Shown: positions 49,827-59,175 of the stretch, piece by piece
Position numbering within the stretch: position 1 is the stretch's first letter
How the letters are laid out: each line of letters begins with the position of its first letter
DNA from: Burkholderiales bacterium
Lineage (GTDB): Bacteria > Pseudomonadota > Gammaproteobacteria > Burkholderiales > SG8-41
Reading direction: 5' to 3'
Length of the DNA stretch: 64,000 nucleotides
Assembly (NCBI GenBank): GCA_019744975.1
Contig: JAIETP010000014.1
Span: 279,048-343,047, forward strand
Translations under genes and position numbers: made by a program
The notes under the pieces: model-generated
Databases searched by the model: none
Seen by the model: the letters and a program-made list of their open reading frames with translations, nothing else
What the model was told of the DNA's origin: nothing

Positions 49827-49839
49827 TAACTATTTGTTT
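49827..49839 (-). promoter_or_regulatory. IHF-like site upstream of the Bug protein gene
   Basis: On the minus strand AAACAAATAGTTA matches WATCAANNNNTTR with one mismatch, next to A/T tracts. It lies in the 225-base gap between the divergent aminotransferase and Bug genes. The gap otherwise shows no clear structure. Confidence 0.4.
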
Positions 49840-49941
49840 TTAAATGATTTTTTCAAACGGCTTGGCCTCCGGGAAGTGCATAAAGTCATGGTAATGTTCG
49901 ATCTGCAGCCCATACAAACATAAACACAACGAGAGGAACCC

Positions 49942-50919
49942 ATGCGCCATTTCGCCCGCCTGCCCTGCAGCGTGATTGCCGGACTGCTGCTGGTCGCACC
50001 GTTAGCCGTCTCAGCCCAAGCAACCGACTATCCCAACAAACCGATCCGCCTGATCATCCCGTTCCCGCCCGGTGGCGGCACCGATCTGGTTTCGCGCACC
50101 ATGCAGCCCGCGCTGAATGCCGCGCTGGGCCAGCAAGTACTGCTCGACAACCGCGGCGGCGCCCAAGGCAGCCTGGGCACCGCCATCGCCGCAACGGCGA
50201 ACCCGGACGGTTACACGCTGGTGATCGCTGAAATCGGCGCCACCGCGGTCGCCCCCGCGCTGATGCCCAACCTCAGCTTCAACGTGGCCAAGGATTTTGC
50301 CGGCATCAGCCAGCTGATCGAACAACCGTACATCATGACCGTGCATCCCAGCATCCAGGCCAAAACCCTGGCGGAATTCATCAAGCTCGCGCAAAACAAA
50401 CCCAACGCAATGAATTTCGGTTCAGGCAACGTCACCGCGCATATTGCGCAGGAGGCCTTTTTCCAGACGGCCAACGTCAAACTGACCCACATCCCCTATC
50501 GCGGCTCGGGCCCTTCCGTGGCCGCCGCGGTCGGCGGCGAGGTGCAAACCCTGTTCTCGGGTCCGGGAGCCGCAATTCCCCAGATCAAGGCTGGGAAACT
50601 GCGTGCCCTCGCAGTGACCACCAGCAAACGAACTCCGCAACTCCCCGATGTCCCGACGCTGTCCGAGCAGGGCTACAAAGGATTTGCGATCTCCGGCTGG
50701 TACGGACTGATGGGGCCGGCAGCCATGCCGAAACAGGCCATTGCCGTGATGAACAAGGCCGTAACCACGGTACTCAAGGGCGAAACCGGCAACATGCTGC
50801 GCACGCGCGGTTATGAGCCGGTGCCAACCACGCCGGCGGAATTCGACAAATTCATGCGCGCGGAAATCGAGCGCTGGGGCAAGGCCGTCAAACAATACAA
50901 CATCAAACCTGATTTCTAG
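49942..50919 (+). CDS. Bug-family (TctC-like) periplasmic substrate-binding protein
   Basis: The 325 residues begin with a signal peptide (cleavage near SAQA). [22 protein letters not shown] and [20 protein letters not shown] are the classic Bug N-terminus, and [15 protein letters not shown] is typical of the middle. Bug proteins bind carboxylates for tripartite transporters or for signalling. No TctA/TctB membrane genes lie nearby, so it is an orphan. GAGAGGA precedes the ATG. Confidence 0.93.
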   Translation: MRHFARLPCSVIAGLLLVAPLAVSAQATDYPNKPIRLIIPFPPGGGTDLVSRTMQPALNAALGQQVLLDNRGGAQGSLGTAIAATANPDGYTLVIAEIGATAVAPALMPNLSFNVAKDFAGISQLIEQPYIMTVHPSIQAKTLAEFIKLAQNKPNAMNFGSGNVTAHIAQEAFFQTANVKLTHIPYRGSGPSVAAAVGGEVQTLFSGPGAAIPQIKAGKLRALAVTTSKRTPQLPDVPTLSEQGYKGFAISGWYGLMGPAAMPKQAIAVMNKAVTTVLKGETGNMLRTRGYEPVPTTPAEFDKFMRAEIERWGKAVKQYNIKPDF

Positions 50920-53900
50920 GGCCTGTTAGGCGGACCGCCCGTCGCCGGTCCGCTTTTTTTCTGCTGTCGCAACAATTCGGCAGCGTCGGTCTCATTCACC
51001 GGCGCGCTGAAATAGTAGCCCTGCATTTGATCACAACCGTGCTGCAGCAGAAATTCAAACTGCCCGGCAGTCTCCACGCCTTCCGCAGTGACATCCAGCC
51101 CCAGGTTGTGGGCCATCGCGATGATGGCCTGGGTAATGGCCACGGCGCCGGCGTCCGCCGGCGTATCCAGAATGAACGAGCGATCAATTTTCAGCGTGTC
51201 GATCGGGAAGCGCCGCAGGTAGGCCAGCGACGAATAACCGGTGCCGAAATCATCGATCGCGATTTTCAGTCCCATCTCCTTCAGCGTCCGGATCAGCAGC
51301 ACTGCGCGCTTCGGATTCTGCATCACCATGCCTTCGGTGATTTCCAGCTTCAGGCTGCCGGCCTCATGGCCCGGTTTGGCGATCAGCCGCTCGATATCCC
51401 GCACCAACTCACCATACAGGAACTGGCGCGGCGACAGGTTGACCGACATCGTGATGCGCGGCAGACCAAGTCCGTTCCACGCAGACTGCGTCGCGCACGC
51501 GGTATCCAGCACCCATGCGCCGATCGGCACGATCAGGCCGGTTTCTTCGGCGATCGCAATAAACTTCGCCGGCGGCACCAGTCCCGAATCCGGATGCTGC
51601 CAGCGCACCAGTGCTTCCATGCCCGTGATGCGACGGCTGCGCAAATCGATGATCGGCTGATAATGCAGCAGCAGTTCGCCGCGCTCCAGCGCCCGCCGCA
51701 AGCCCGACTCCAGTGTCAGGCGCTCCACTGAATGCACGTTCATCTGCGCCGAGTAAAACTGGAAGGTGTTGCGCCCCCGCTCCTTGGACCGGTACATCGC
51801 GATGTCGGCGTGTTTCAGCAACGTCTGCACATCACCACCGTCGTCGGGATAGGTGCTGACGCCGATGCTGGCGGTCACATTGTATTCACCGCCGGCCAGC
51901 ACAAAACTGGCGCTCAGGGCCGTGATGAGCTTGTTGGCCAGGCCGCCGATGTAAACCGGATCCGTGACGTTTTCGATCAGCACCACGAACTCGTCGCCAC
52001 CCAGCCGGGCCACGGTATCCGTGCTGCGCAACTCCCCCTTCAGGCGCTCGGCCACTTCACACAGCAGGACATCTCCGGCCTCATGGCCCAGCGTATCGTT
52101 GATCACCTTGAAGCGGTCGAGGTCAATGAACAGTAGCGCCAGCTGGTTGCCGCCGCGTTGCGCCAGCGCCAGTGCGTGTTCGAGCCGCTGATTGAACATC
52201 ATGCGGTTCGGCAGTTTGGTCAAGCCGTCATGGCCCGCCACAAACTTCAAAGCCTCCTCGGCCTCGCGACGACCCATGTACTGACCGATCTGGCGGCCGA
52301 TGGATTGCGCCGTGCCGATCAGGGCCTTTTCCGGTTCGTGGGTGCCGCGGTGATAAAACTCCATCACCCCGACCACTTCGGTTCCGCGCAGCAGTGGAAA
52401 CGCAAACGCCCCGCGCAAGCCGGCGTTCCAGATCAGATTCGCGCGGCGGAAACCCTGGGCCGGGCTGACATTGCTGATCCATACCGCCTCGCCCGCCAGA
52501 TAGGTGCGGCGGATCAGTCCCCGCTGATCGCCGACCTGCGGCTTGATCGTGCGCTGCGTGCTGTCTGCAACAAACTCCCGGACTTCCGGCGCATCGGCAC
52601 CCCAGGTTGCGCAGACCTTCAGGCCCTGCGCTTCATGATCCCAGACCCAGGCGACCCCGAACTCCCAACCCATGTTCTGGCAGATGTCACGAATCACCAC
52701 CGGAAACAGTTTGACCAGGCTGACTTCCTCGGCGAGCGCACGTGTCACCGCATGTTCCATCGTCCGCCGCAACTCCTCCTGCTTGCGGTCGGCGATGTCC
52801 TCAACCACATTGACCAGATAGTCCGGTTTGGCATCCTTGCCGAGAATCGCCGAAATCGTTCGCCGCACCCACAGTACCCGCCCGTCCCGGCACACAAAAC
52901 GCTGCTCCGCGACTACTGCCGCCCTGGCCAGCATCGCTTCATCGGCTGAGCGCAGGCCATGCGGACGGTCTTCCGGAAACGTGATCTCGGTAACGTTACG
53001 GCCAATGAGATCTCCCTTGGCATAACCAAGCATGTCGAGGAACCGCTGGTTCACCTCGGTGAAGATCCCCTGCAGATCCACCGTCGTAATGCCCACCGCT
53101 GCGTTATCAAACAGCGCGCGATACCGCTGCTCTGTCGCCTTGCGTTCGGTGACATCAACAACCATGCCGACCAGGCCGGCGACCCCGCCCCCGGGATGGG
53201 TGTACGTGGCCTTGTAATAAACAACATCCCGGATCTGGCCGGTGCCGGTGGTTATCGTCGTTTCATACACCTGGGAGCCGGGATTGCGCCACAACTCCTG
53301 ATCCGAAGCTTCCAGCCGTGCGGCAATTTCCGGCCTGTGGGAAAAAAGGTCGCGCACTGTTTTGCCGATGAAAAAAACCCGCGATTGCCCGAACAACGTT
53401 TCCCAGGCCTTGTTGACGCCCAGATAACGGCCGTCCATGGCCTTGAAAAAAATCGGGTTGGGAATCGCCTCGATCAGTCCCCGCATGCGGTTCTGCTCTT
53501 CGTTCAGCCGGGACTCGCTCGCGCGCAGATCCGCCGTCACCCGATCCGCCCACGCGATAGCCTGGGCCCGCGAGGTCTGCAAGGAACGCACCAGCCCCGC
53601 CAGCAGCAGGCTGATCACAACTCCGCTGAACAACACCACCCACGACAACCAGCGTTCGGCGGAGGAATCGAATCCGGAGCGCGAAGTGAAATAGAGATTC
53701 CAGCGGCGTCCACCCGCATCCAGACTGGCTGTTGCAGTCAACGCCGCGCGTGTTGCATCCGCATTACCGGTGTTCATGTGTTCGGGCAGCAGGCGGTTGC
53801 TGTCGAACATCAGGTTTTTATCGGTAGGCGGCTCCCCTTCGCCATCGGCATTGAAGAAACCCGCGTCGTGTATGCGCACATGAATCTGCGCCAGCAGGGA

Positions 53901-54635
53901 TTCGCTGAACAATCTGCGCATCAGGTCGATGACCACAAAGGAGGCGCTGATCACGCCGGCAAATCCGGCGCGGCGCTGCGCGATGGTTTCTGTCGGCGCG
54001 CCCCGCTCATAAACCGGAATACGCATCGCAAACCCCGGGTAGCGGGCCGGGTCCAGCGCCAGCGCGATGGGGCCGGAGGCCGTTAACCCGCCGGACGCCC
54101 GGGTACGATTCAAGGCCTGCAGTCGCACCGGGTCTCCGGCGAGGTCCAGCCCCAGCGCCCCTTCATTCCCCGCGCGGGGCGCGACGTAGCGCACCACGAC
54201 ATACTCGTCGCGTTCTCCCGGCGGCTTGATCGCAAAACCGGTTTCTCCGGCGCGGCGTGCAGCGGTCTCGAAAGCCTCGCGTTCGCGGGCAGTGACGCGC
54301 TGGGCGTAATGTATGACCTGTACCCCGGGGTAACGCTGCGCCAGATCGAGCGCCGCAACATAATCGGAAAACTCCCGCCCCGAAAAACGACCTTCATGGG
54401 CCAGATACATGGCGCGCACGCCCATCAGCACTTCGACATAGCTGCGCACACGCGACTCGATGGCCTCCCGCGTATTGTCGGCAACCACCGCAAAACGTTC
54501 GGCAGCCTCACCTTCGGCCTGCAGGCGTGTCGCATTCCAGGCGATGCCGGTCAGCAGCAGGCCGGCCGCCAGCACGGCCCAGACCTGCCAGGGATTGCTG
54601 CGATTCAGCGCGCGATCTTCACCCGGAAAATCCAA
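50916..54635 (-). CDS. Multidomain c-di-GMP enzyme: CHASE-PAS-PAS-GAF-GGDEF-EAL
   Basis: The 1239 residues comprise: a membrane helix (about 16-35), a periplasmic CHASE domain (about 75-290), a second helix (about 330-350), two PAS domains (about 375-500 and 500-625), a GAF domain (about 640-790), GGDEF and EAL. The cyclase site RLGGDEF is intact and has an RSTD inhibitory site five residues before it. EAL motifs [33 protein letters not shown] and TAEGVE are intact. Both synthesis and hydrolysis of c-di-GMP are possible. The CHASE ligand is unknown. Confidence 0.93.
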   Translation of the reverse strand: MDFPGEDRALNRSNPWQVWAVLAAGLLLTGIAWNATRLQAEGEAAERFAVVADNTREAIESRVRSYVEVLMGVRAMYLAHEGRFSGREFSDYVAALDLAQRYPGVQVIHYAQRVTAREREAFETAARRAGETGFAIKPPGERDEYVVVRYVAPRAGNEGALGLDLAGDPVRLQALNRTRASGGLTASGPIALALDPARYPGFAMRIPVYERGAPTETIAQRRAGFAGVISASFVVIDLMRRLFSESLLAQIHVRIHDAGFFNADGEGEPPTDKNLMFDSNRLLPEHMNTGNADATRAALTATASLDAGGRRWNLYFTSRSGFDSSAERWLSWVVLFSGVVISLLLAGLVRSLQTSRAQAIAWADRVTADLRASESRLNEEQNRMRGLIEAIPNPIFFKAMDGRYLGVNKAWETLFGQSRVFFIGKTVRDLFSHRPEIAARLEASDQELWRNPGSQVYETTITTGTGQIRDVVYYKATYTHPGGGVAGLVGMVVDVTERKATEQRYRALFDNAAVGITTVDLQGIFTEVNQRFLDMLGYAKGDLIGRNVTEITFPEDRPHGLRSADEAMLARAAVVAEQRFVCRDGRVLWVRRTISAILGKDAKPDYLVNVVEDIADRKQEELRRTMEHAVTRALAEEVSLVKLFPVVIRDICQNMGWEFGVAWVWDHEAQGLKVCATWGADAPEVREFVADSTQRTIKPQVGDQRGLIRRTYLAGEAVWISNVSPAQGFRRANLIWNAGLRGAFAFPLLRGTEVVGVMEFYHRGTHEPEKALIGTAQSIGRQIGQYMGRREAEEALKFVAGHDGLTKLPNRMMFNQRLEHALALAQRGGNQLALLFIDLDRFKVINDTLGHEAGDVLLCEVAERLKGELRSTDTVARLGGDEFVVLIENVTDPVYIGGLANKLITALSASFVLAGGEYNVTASIGVSTYPDDGGDVQTLLKHADIAMYRSKERGRNTFQFYSAQMNVHSVERLTLESGLRRALERGELLLHYQPIIDLRSRRITGMEALVRWQHPDSGLVPPAKFIAIAEETGLIVPIGAWVLDTACATQSAWNGLGLPRITMSVNLSPRQFLYGELVRDIERLIAKPGHEAGSLKLEITEGMVMQNPKRAVLLIRTLKEMGLKIAIDDFGTGYSSLAYLRRFPIDTLKIDRSFILDTPADAGAVAITQAIIAMAHNLGLDVTAEGVETAGQFEFLLQHGCDQMQGYYFSAPVNETDAAELLRQQKKSGPATGGPPNRP
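50930..50960 (+). terminator. Terminator of the Bug gene inside the 3' end of the GGDEF/EAL gene
   Basis: GCGGACCG and CGGTCCGC pair over 8 bp across an 8-base loop, followed by seven T residues. The hairpin is also coding sequence for the C-terminus of the convergent gene (GPATGGPP). Confidence 0.9.
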
Positions 54636-54704
54636 ATCCCCTCCTTTGCTGCAAGCTGCTTACCAAGCGCGGACAACAACATTATTTTTATGGCAACAGC
54701 CGTA

Positions 54705-55577
54705 TCAGTACTCGGTGTCGAACGCCGTGTCACCCTCGACCACCGGTTCACCCGATGCGCGAACGGCGCCGAAATCAAACAGCGACCGGTCCAGCAGATG
54801 CGAGGGCCGGACATTCTGCAGGCTGGTCAGCAGCGTGGCGACGCGGCCCGGGTAACGTTTTTCCCAGTCGGCGAGCAGCGCCTTCACTTCCTTGCGTTTT
54901 AATGTGGCCTGGGAGCCGCACAGGGTGCAGGGAATGATCGGGAACTGGCGCAATTCCGCATACGCTTCGAGATCACGCTCCTCGCAGTACGCCAGCGGCC
55001 GGATCACCACATTGCGGCCGTCATCCGACACCAGTTTCGGCGGCATGGTTTTCAGCTTGCCGCCGTAAAACATGTTGAGGAAAAACGTCTCCACGATGTC
55101 GTCGCGGTGGTGGCCCAGTGCGATCCTGGTCGCACCCAGTTCCTGCGCCACGCGATAGAGTACGCCGCGGCGCAACCGCGAACACAGCGAACACATGGTC
55201 TTGCCCTCAGGAATCACGCGTTTGACAATGCTGTAGGTGTCCTGCGTCTCGATACGGAAGGGCACGCCCAGTTTGCCCAGGTATTCCGGCAGCACATGTT
55301 CGGGAAAACCGGGCTGCTTCTGGTCGAGGTTGACGGCGATGATGTCGAAATGAATCGGCGCGTGGCTCCGGAGGTGCAGCAGGATATCGAGCAGCGCGTA
55401 ACTGTCCTTGCCCCCGGACAGGCAGGCCATCACCTTGTCGCCGTCGCGGATCATGTCGAAATCGGCGATTGCCTGGCCGACTTGGCGACGCAGGCGTTTG
55501 ACGAGTTTGTTCGACTCGTAATGCTCCTTGCGCTCCTTGTTGCTGCGCGGCGTGATGTGTATGACTTGTGTATCCAT
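54705..55577 (-). CDS. ttcA: tRNA 2-thiocytidine(32) synthetase TtcA
   Basis: The 290 residues start [10 protein letters not shown]. The PP-loop is [15 protein letters not shown]. Two CxxC pairs, [10 protein letters not shown] and CTLCGSQ, are as expected for the Fe-S form. TtcA thiolates C32 of certain tRNAs. A TTG at 55619 is in frame but abuts the upstream stop and lacks a ribosome-binding site, so 55577 is used. It follows the pteridine reductase gene on the same strand. Confidence 0.94.
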   Translation of the reverse strand: MDTQVIHITPRSNKERKEHYESNKLVKRLRRQVGQAIADFDMIRDGDKVMACLSGGKDSYALLDILLHLRSHAPIHFDIIAVNLDQKQPGFPEHVLPEYLGKLGVPFRIETQDTYSIVKRVIPEGKTMCSLCSRLRRGVLYRVAQELGATRIALGHHRDDIVETFFLNMFYGGKLKTMPPKLVSDDGRNVVIRPLAYCEERDLEAYAELRQFPIIPCTLCGSQATLKRKEVKALLADWEKRYPGRVATLLTSLQNVRPSHLLDRSLFDFGAVRASGEPVVEGDTAFDTEY

Positions 55578-55619
55578 ATTTGAAATCCGCTTCAGTAGTT
55601 CAACGCATCTGGCGATCAA

Positions 55620-56369
55620 TCAGGCAACGATGCTGCGACCGCCATCCACAGCAATGATCTGGCCGGTGACATAAGGCGCCAAGGCGAGGAATTCCACGGC
55701 CTGGGCAATGTCGGCGGGCTCTCCGGTACGCTTCAGCACGGTCTGATTCACGATGCGCTGACGCTCGATGTCGTTCTGCCACGCCGGGTCCTCGGGCCAG
55801 ACAATCGTCCCCGGCGACACCCCGTTGACCCGCACCTGCGGACCCAGTTCACGCGCCAGCGACCGTGTCAGCGCCAGCAGGCCGCCCTTGGCCGCAGTGT
55901 AGACCAGGTGGTTTTTCATCGGCAGTTCGGCATGGATGTCGATGATGTTGACAATGCAGCCCTGCGTCTTGCGCAGTTCCGGTGCCGCCGCCTGCGACAG
56001 AAACAGCGGCGCCTTGAGATTGGTGCCGATCAAGTCATTCCAGGCCTGCTCGTCGATCGCGCCTACCGGCGTGGCGTAAAAACTCGAGGCGTTGTTGACC
56101 AGCACATCGAGCCGCCCGAACGCCGCCAATGCATCCTTGATCAGCTGCGGCAGTGCGCCGGGCGTCAACAGATCGGCACGCGCCAGCGCCGCTGAATTCG
56201 CACGCAGCGCATTGAGCTCATGCAGCAGCGCCTGGGCATCCTGCACCGAATGGTGATAATTGACCACCACGTTCGCGCCGGCCGCATGCAGCCGCCGGCA
56301 AATCGCCGCACCGACGCGGCGCGCGCCGCCGGTCACCAGCGCGACTTTGCCAGCCAAGCCGTTGCTCAT
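55620..56369 (-). CDS. Pteridine reductase (SDR, FolM/PTR1-like)
   Basis: The 249-residue short-chain dehydrogenase has VALVTGGARRVGAAICRRL. The arginine pair after TGGA is typical of NADPH-using pteridine reductases. NNASSFYATPVG, YTAAKGGLLALTRSLA (catalytic Tyr-x3-Lys) and GVSPGTIVWPED complete the match. It probably reduces dihydropteridines or dihydrofolate. It is divergent from the MidA-like gene. Confidence 0.86.
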   Translation of the reverse strand: MSNGLAGKVALVTGGARRVGAAICRRLHAAGANVVVNYHHSVQDAQALLHELNALRANSAALARADLLTPGALPQLIKDALAAFGRLDVLVNNASSFYATPVGAIDEQAWNDLIGTNLKAPLFLSQAAAPELRKTQGCIVNIIDIHAELPMKNHLVYTAAKGGLLALTRSLARELGPQVRVNGVSPGTIVWPEDPAWQNDIERQRIVNQTVLKRTGEPADIAQAVEFLALAPYVTGQIIAVDGGRSIVA

Positions 56370-56463
56370 GAGTTGTCGTCCCTTGGGTTCTCGCCCGCAG
56401 AACGCTTGCCCCGAATGGTGATGCTCTCGTAAATCATTGTTTATTTTATCGTAATATCCCGCG

Positions 56464-57624
56464 GTGACCTTATTGCCGAAGAACCCGACACTGCCGCTGC
56501 CGCCACCCGCCGCACTGGAGTTGAGTGTGCGCCTGCAAACGCTGATCCGCAGGGAAATTACGGCCGCCGGGGGCTGGATTGGCTTCGCGCGCTACATGGA
56601 ACTCGCGCTGTACGCGCCGGGCCTCGGTTACTACAGCGCCGGCAGCCACAAACTCGGCGCAGCCGGCGATTTCATCACCGCACCCGAGCTGTCGCCGCTG
56701 TTCGGCCGCACGCTGGCGCGGCAACTCGCCGAACTGCTGGAACAGGATATTCCCGACATCATCGAACTCGGCGCCGGGAGTGGTGCGCTGGCTGCCGTAC
56801 TGCTCACGGAACTCGCCGCGCTCGAGCGCCTGCCGCAGCGTTATCTGATTCTTGAAGTCAGCGCTGATTTACGCCAGCGCCAACAGGCGCATCTCGCGGC
56901 CACCGTGCCACAGCTTGCCGATCGCGTGTCCTGGCTGGACCGTTTGCCGGATCAATTGCAGGCGATCGTCATCGGCAACGAAGTGCTGGATGCGCTGCCG
57001 GTGCATCGTGTGCGCGTGGATCAGGGTGACATTGAAGAAATCGGCGTCATCGCCAACGACGACCATTTTGCCTGGGCCTGCCGTCCGGCATCCGCCCCAT
57101 TGCAGCAGGCGGTCTCGGCACGGGACCTGCCTGACGATTACGAAACCGAAATCAATCTGGCGGCCCCGGCATTGATCAGCAGCCTGGCACAGGGTCTGAC
57201 GCGCGGGGTGTTGCTGTTCATCGACTACGGTTTCCCGGCGCATGAGTTTTTTCATCCGCAACGCAATCGCGGCACGCTGATGTGCCATTACCGGCATCAG
57301 GCACACGCCGACCCCTTCCTGTGGCCGGGCTTGCAGGACATCACCGCGCATGTCGATTTCAGCGCCGTGGCGCGCGCTGGCAGCGGACTCAATCTGCTGG
57401 GCTACACCGGCCAGGCGCAGTTCCTGATCAACTGCGGCATCACCGAATTGCTCGCCGCAGTGCCGGCGGCCGACACCGCGCGTTACGCGCCGCTGGCGGC
57501 GCAGGCCCAGCAACTGCTGTCGCCGGCGGAAATGGGTGAACTGTTCAAGGTCATCGCCTTGGGACGCGGCATCACCGGGCTGCTGCTCGGATTCCGCAGC
57601 GGCGACCGGTCACATACTCTGTAA
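56464..57624 (+). CDS. MidA/NDUFAF7-family SAM-dependent methyltransferase
   Basis: The 386 residues start at a GTG. The family motifs are RYMELALYAPGLGYYSAG, GDFITAPELSPLFGRTLA, the SAM loop IIELGAGSGALAAVLL, and VIGNEVLDALPVHRV. The mitochondrial relative dimethylates an arginine of complex I subunit NDUFS2. The bacterial substrate is not known. The end lies 16 bases before the next gene. Confidence 0.88.
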   Translation: MTLLPKNPTLPLPPPAALELSVRLQTLIRREITAAGGWIGFARYMELALYAPGLGYYSAGSHKLGAAGDFITAPELSPLFGRTLARQLAELLEQDIPDIIELGAGSGALAAVLLTELAALERLPQRYLILEVSADLRQRQQAHLAATVPQLADRVSWLDRLPDQLQAIVIGNEVLDALPVHRVRVDQGDIEEIGVIANDDHFAWACRPASAPLQQAVSARDLPDDYETEINLAAPALISSLAQGLTRGVLLFIDYGFPAHEFFHPQRNRGTLMCHYRHQAHADPFLWPGLQDITAHVDFSAVARAGSGLNLLGYTGQAQFLINCGITELLAAVPAADTARYAPLAAQAQQLLSPAEMGELFKVIALGRGITGLLLGFRSGDRSHTL

Positions 57625-57640
57625 CGCCTGCAATGCGTCC

Positions 57641-58417
57641 ATGAATTCCGAACTGATCCTGTCTTCGCCACTGTGGCTGGCCGCCGCCGGTGTGCTGTTC
57701 ATCGCCGGCATGACGCAAGGCGCGCTCGGTTTCGGTTTCCCGGCCATTTCCACGCCGCTGCTGGTGCTGATGGTCGACGTCAAGACCGCGATCATCCTCA
57801 ACCTGCTGCCCAACTTCATCGTCAACCTGATCAGCGTGCTGCGTGGCGGCAACTGGGGTGCCAGCCTCGGAAAATACTGGCCGGTCGCGATCTACGTGCT
57901 GATCGGATCGTTTCTCGGCGCAAGTTTCCTGATCGTGTCGCCGCAGGAACCGATACGCCTGATGCTGGCATTGATGATCATCGCCTATCTCTACCAGCAG
58001 CGGCTGGCCAAGCTGGACTGGAGCTGGCTCACGCGTTATCCACGGCTTTCCGCCTGCGCCTTTGGCATGACCGGCGGATTTTTTTCCGGCAGCGTCAACA
58101 ATTCGCTGCCGCCGCTGCTGATTTATTTCATGCTGCTCGGCGTCGAAACCACGGTGATGACCCAGATCCTCAATCTGTGTTTTCTCGGAGGCAAGGTGGT
58201 CCAGGCGGCAACGCTGGCCGCAGCGGGCGAGATCCGCCTCAGCGCAGCCCTCGCCAACATTTCGCTGACCCTGGTTGCCCTGGCCGGCATGTATGCCGGC
58301 ATGAAACTGCAGACCCGCATCAGCGCCGAGTCTTACGCAAAAGTGCTGCGTTACGTACTGTTCGCCATCGCCCTGCTGCTGACAGTACAGGGCTTGCGCG
58401 GCTGGCTCCCGGGTTAA
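57641..58417 (+). CDS. TauE/SafE-family anion permease
   Basis: The 258 residues have about eight membrane segments. Family features are FIAGMTQGALGFGFPAISTP in the first half and GMTGGFFSGSVNNSLPPLL in the second, an internal repeat. Members export sulfite, sulfoacetate or related anions. The ATG at 57641 is chosen because the frame upstream overlaps the methyltransferase gene. The substrate is unknown. Confidence 0.88.
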   Translation: MNSELILSSPLWLAAAGVLFIAGMTQGALGFGFPAISTPLLVLMVDVKTAIILNLLPNFIVNLISVLRGGNWGASLGKYWPVAIYVLIGSFLGASFLIVSPQEPIRLMLALMIIAYLYQQRLAKLDWSWLTRYPRLSACAFGMTGGFFSGSVNNSLPPLLIYFMLLGVETTVMTQILNLCFLGGKVVQAATLAAAGEIRLSAALANISLTLVALAGMYAGMKLQTRISAESYAKVLRYVLFAIALLLTVQGLRGWLPG

Positions 58418-58453
58418 GATGCACATCTGTTGCTGCAAGGAGGGGCGTCCGCA

Positions 58454-59113
58454 ATGAACCGTGTGCTGCACCACGCTGTCGCAATCGGCCTTTGCCTTGC
58501 GCTGCCCGCGGCCGCGGCCGGAGCCCCGGAAGTGGCGCGCGCCGAGTATCTGTGGTCACAAAGCCCGCACGGCCGCATGCTTGAACGCATCCTGCCGCCG
58601 TCGATTGAACCCGCGCAATTGCCCGAGCCGCAATCCGCCGGTGCCCGCCTCACGACACGTTACTGCGTGCAGTGCCATTACCTGCCGAATCCGGAAATGC
58701 ATACGGCAGCGCGCTGGCAACCGATCATCGAACGCATGGTGTGGCGCATGCAGGGCCGGGGCAACATGGGCCCGCTGATGAAAGACATGATGGCCGGCGT
58801 CCAGGCACCGTCGGATGCCGAAGCCGCCACCCTCGCCGCCTATCTGGCCAAACACGGGCAGCGGGAAATGGATCGCAAAAACCCGGCGCTGCGCAGCACT
58901 GCCGGCCGGATATACAGCATCGCCTGTACGCAATGCCACGCACTGCCGGATCCGCAACGCCATACCGCGCGGGAATGGCCGGGCGTCGTGCAGCGCATGC
59001 AGGGTCATATGGCCTGGGCCAATACCGTGGTCGGAGTCAGCGAGTTGCGCACCAACCCGGTCCTCGATACCACGGAGATCGTGCGCTTTCTGCAGCGTTA
59101 CGCGCGGCAATAG
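58454..59113 (+). CDS. Dihaem c-type cytochrome, periplasmic
   Basis: The 219 residues start MNRVLHHAVAIGLCLALPAAAAG with a signal peptide. Two haem-attachment motifs, YCVQCHYLP and ACTQCHALPD, are about 100 residues apart. Sequence after each motif is similar (WQPIIERMVWRMQG and WPGVVQRMQGHM), showing an internal duplication. It follows the TauE-like gene by 36 bases. Its redox partner is unknown. Confidence 0.85.
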   Translation: MNRVLHHAVAIGLCLALPAAAAGAPEVARAEYLWSQSPHGRMLERILPPSIEPAQLPEPQSAGARLTTRYCVQCHYLPNPEMHTAARWQPIIERMVWRMQGRGNMGPLMKDMMAGVQAPSDAEAATLAAYLAKHGQREMDRKNPALRSTAGRIYSIACTQCHALPDPQRHTAREWPGVVQRMQGHMAWANTVVGVSELRTNPVLDTTEIVRFLQRYARQ

Positions 59114-59175
59114 TCAGATTACGCTCTGCAACAACCCATCTGTTGTTTCAGCTGGGATTCAGTTTCTTCGCGGCC

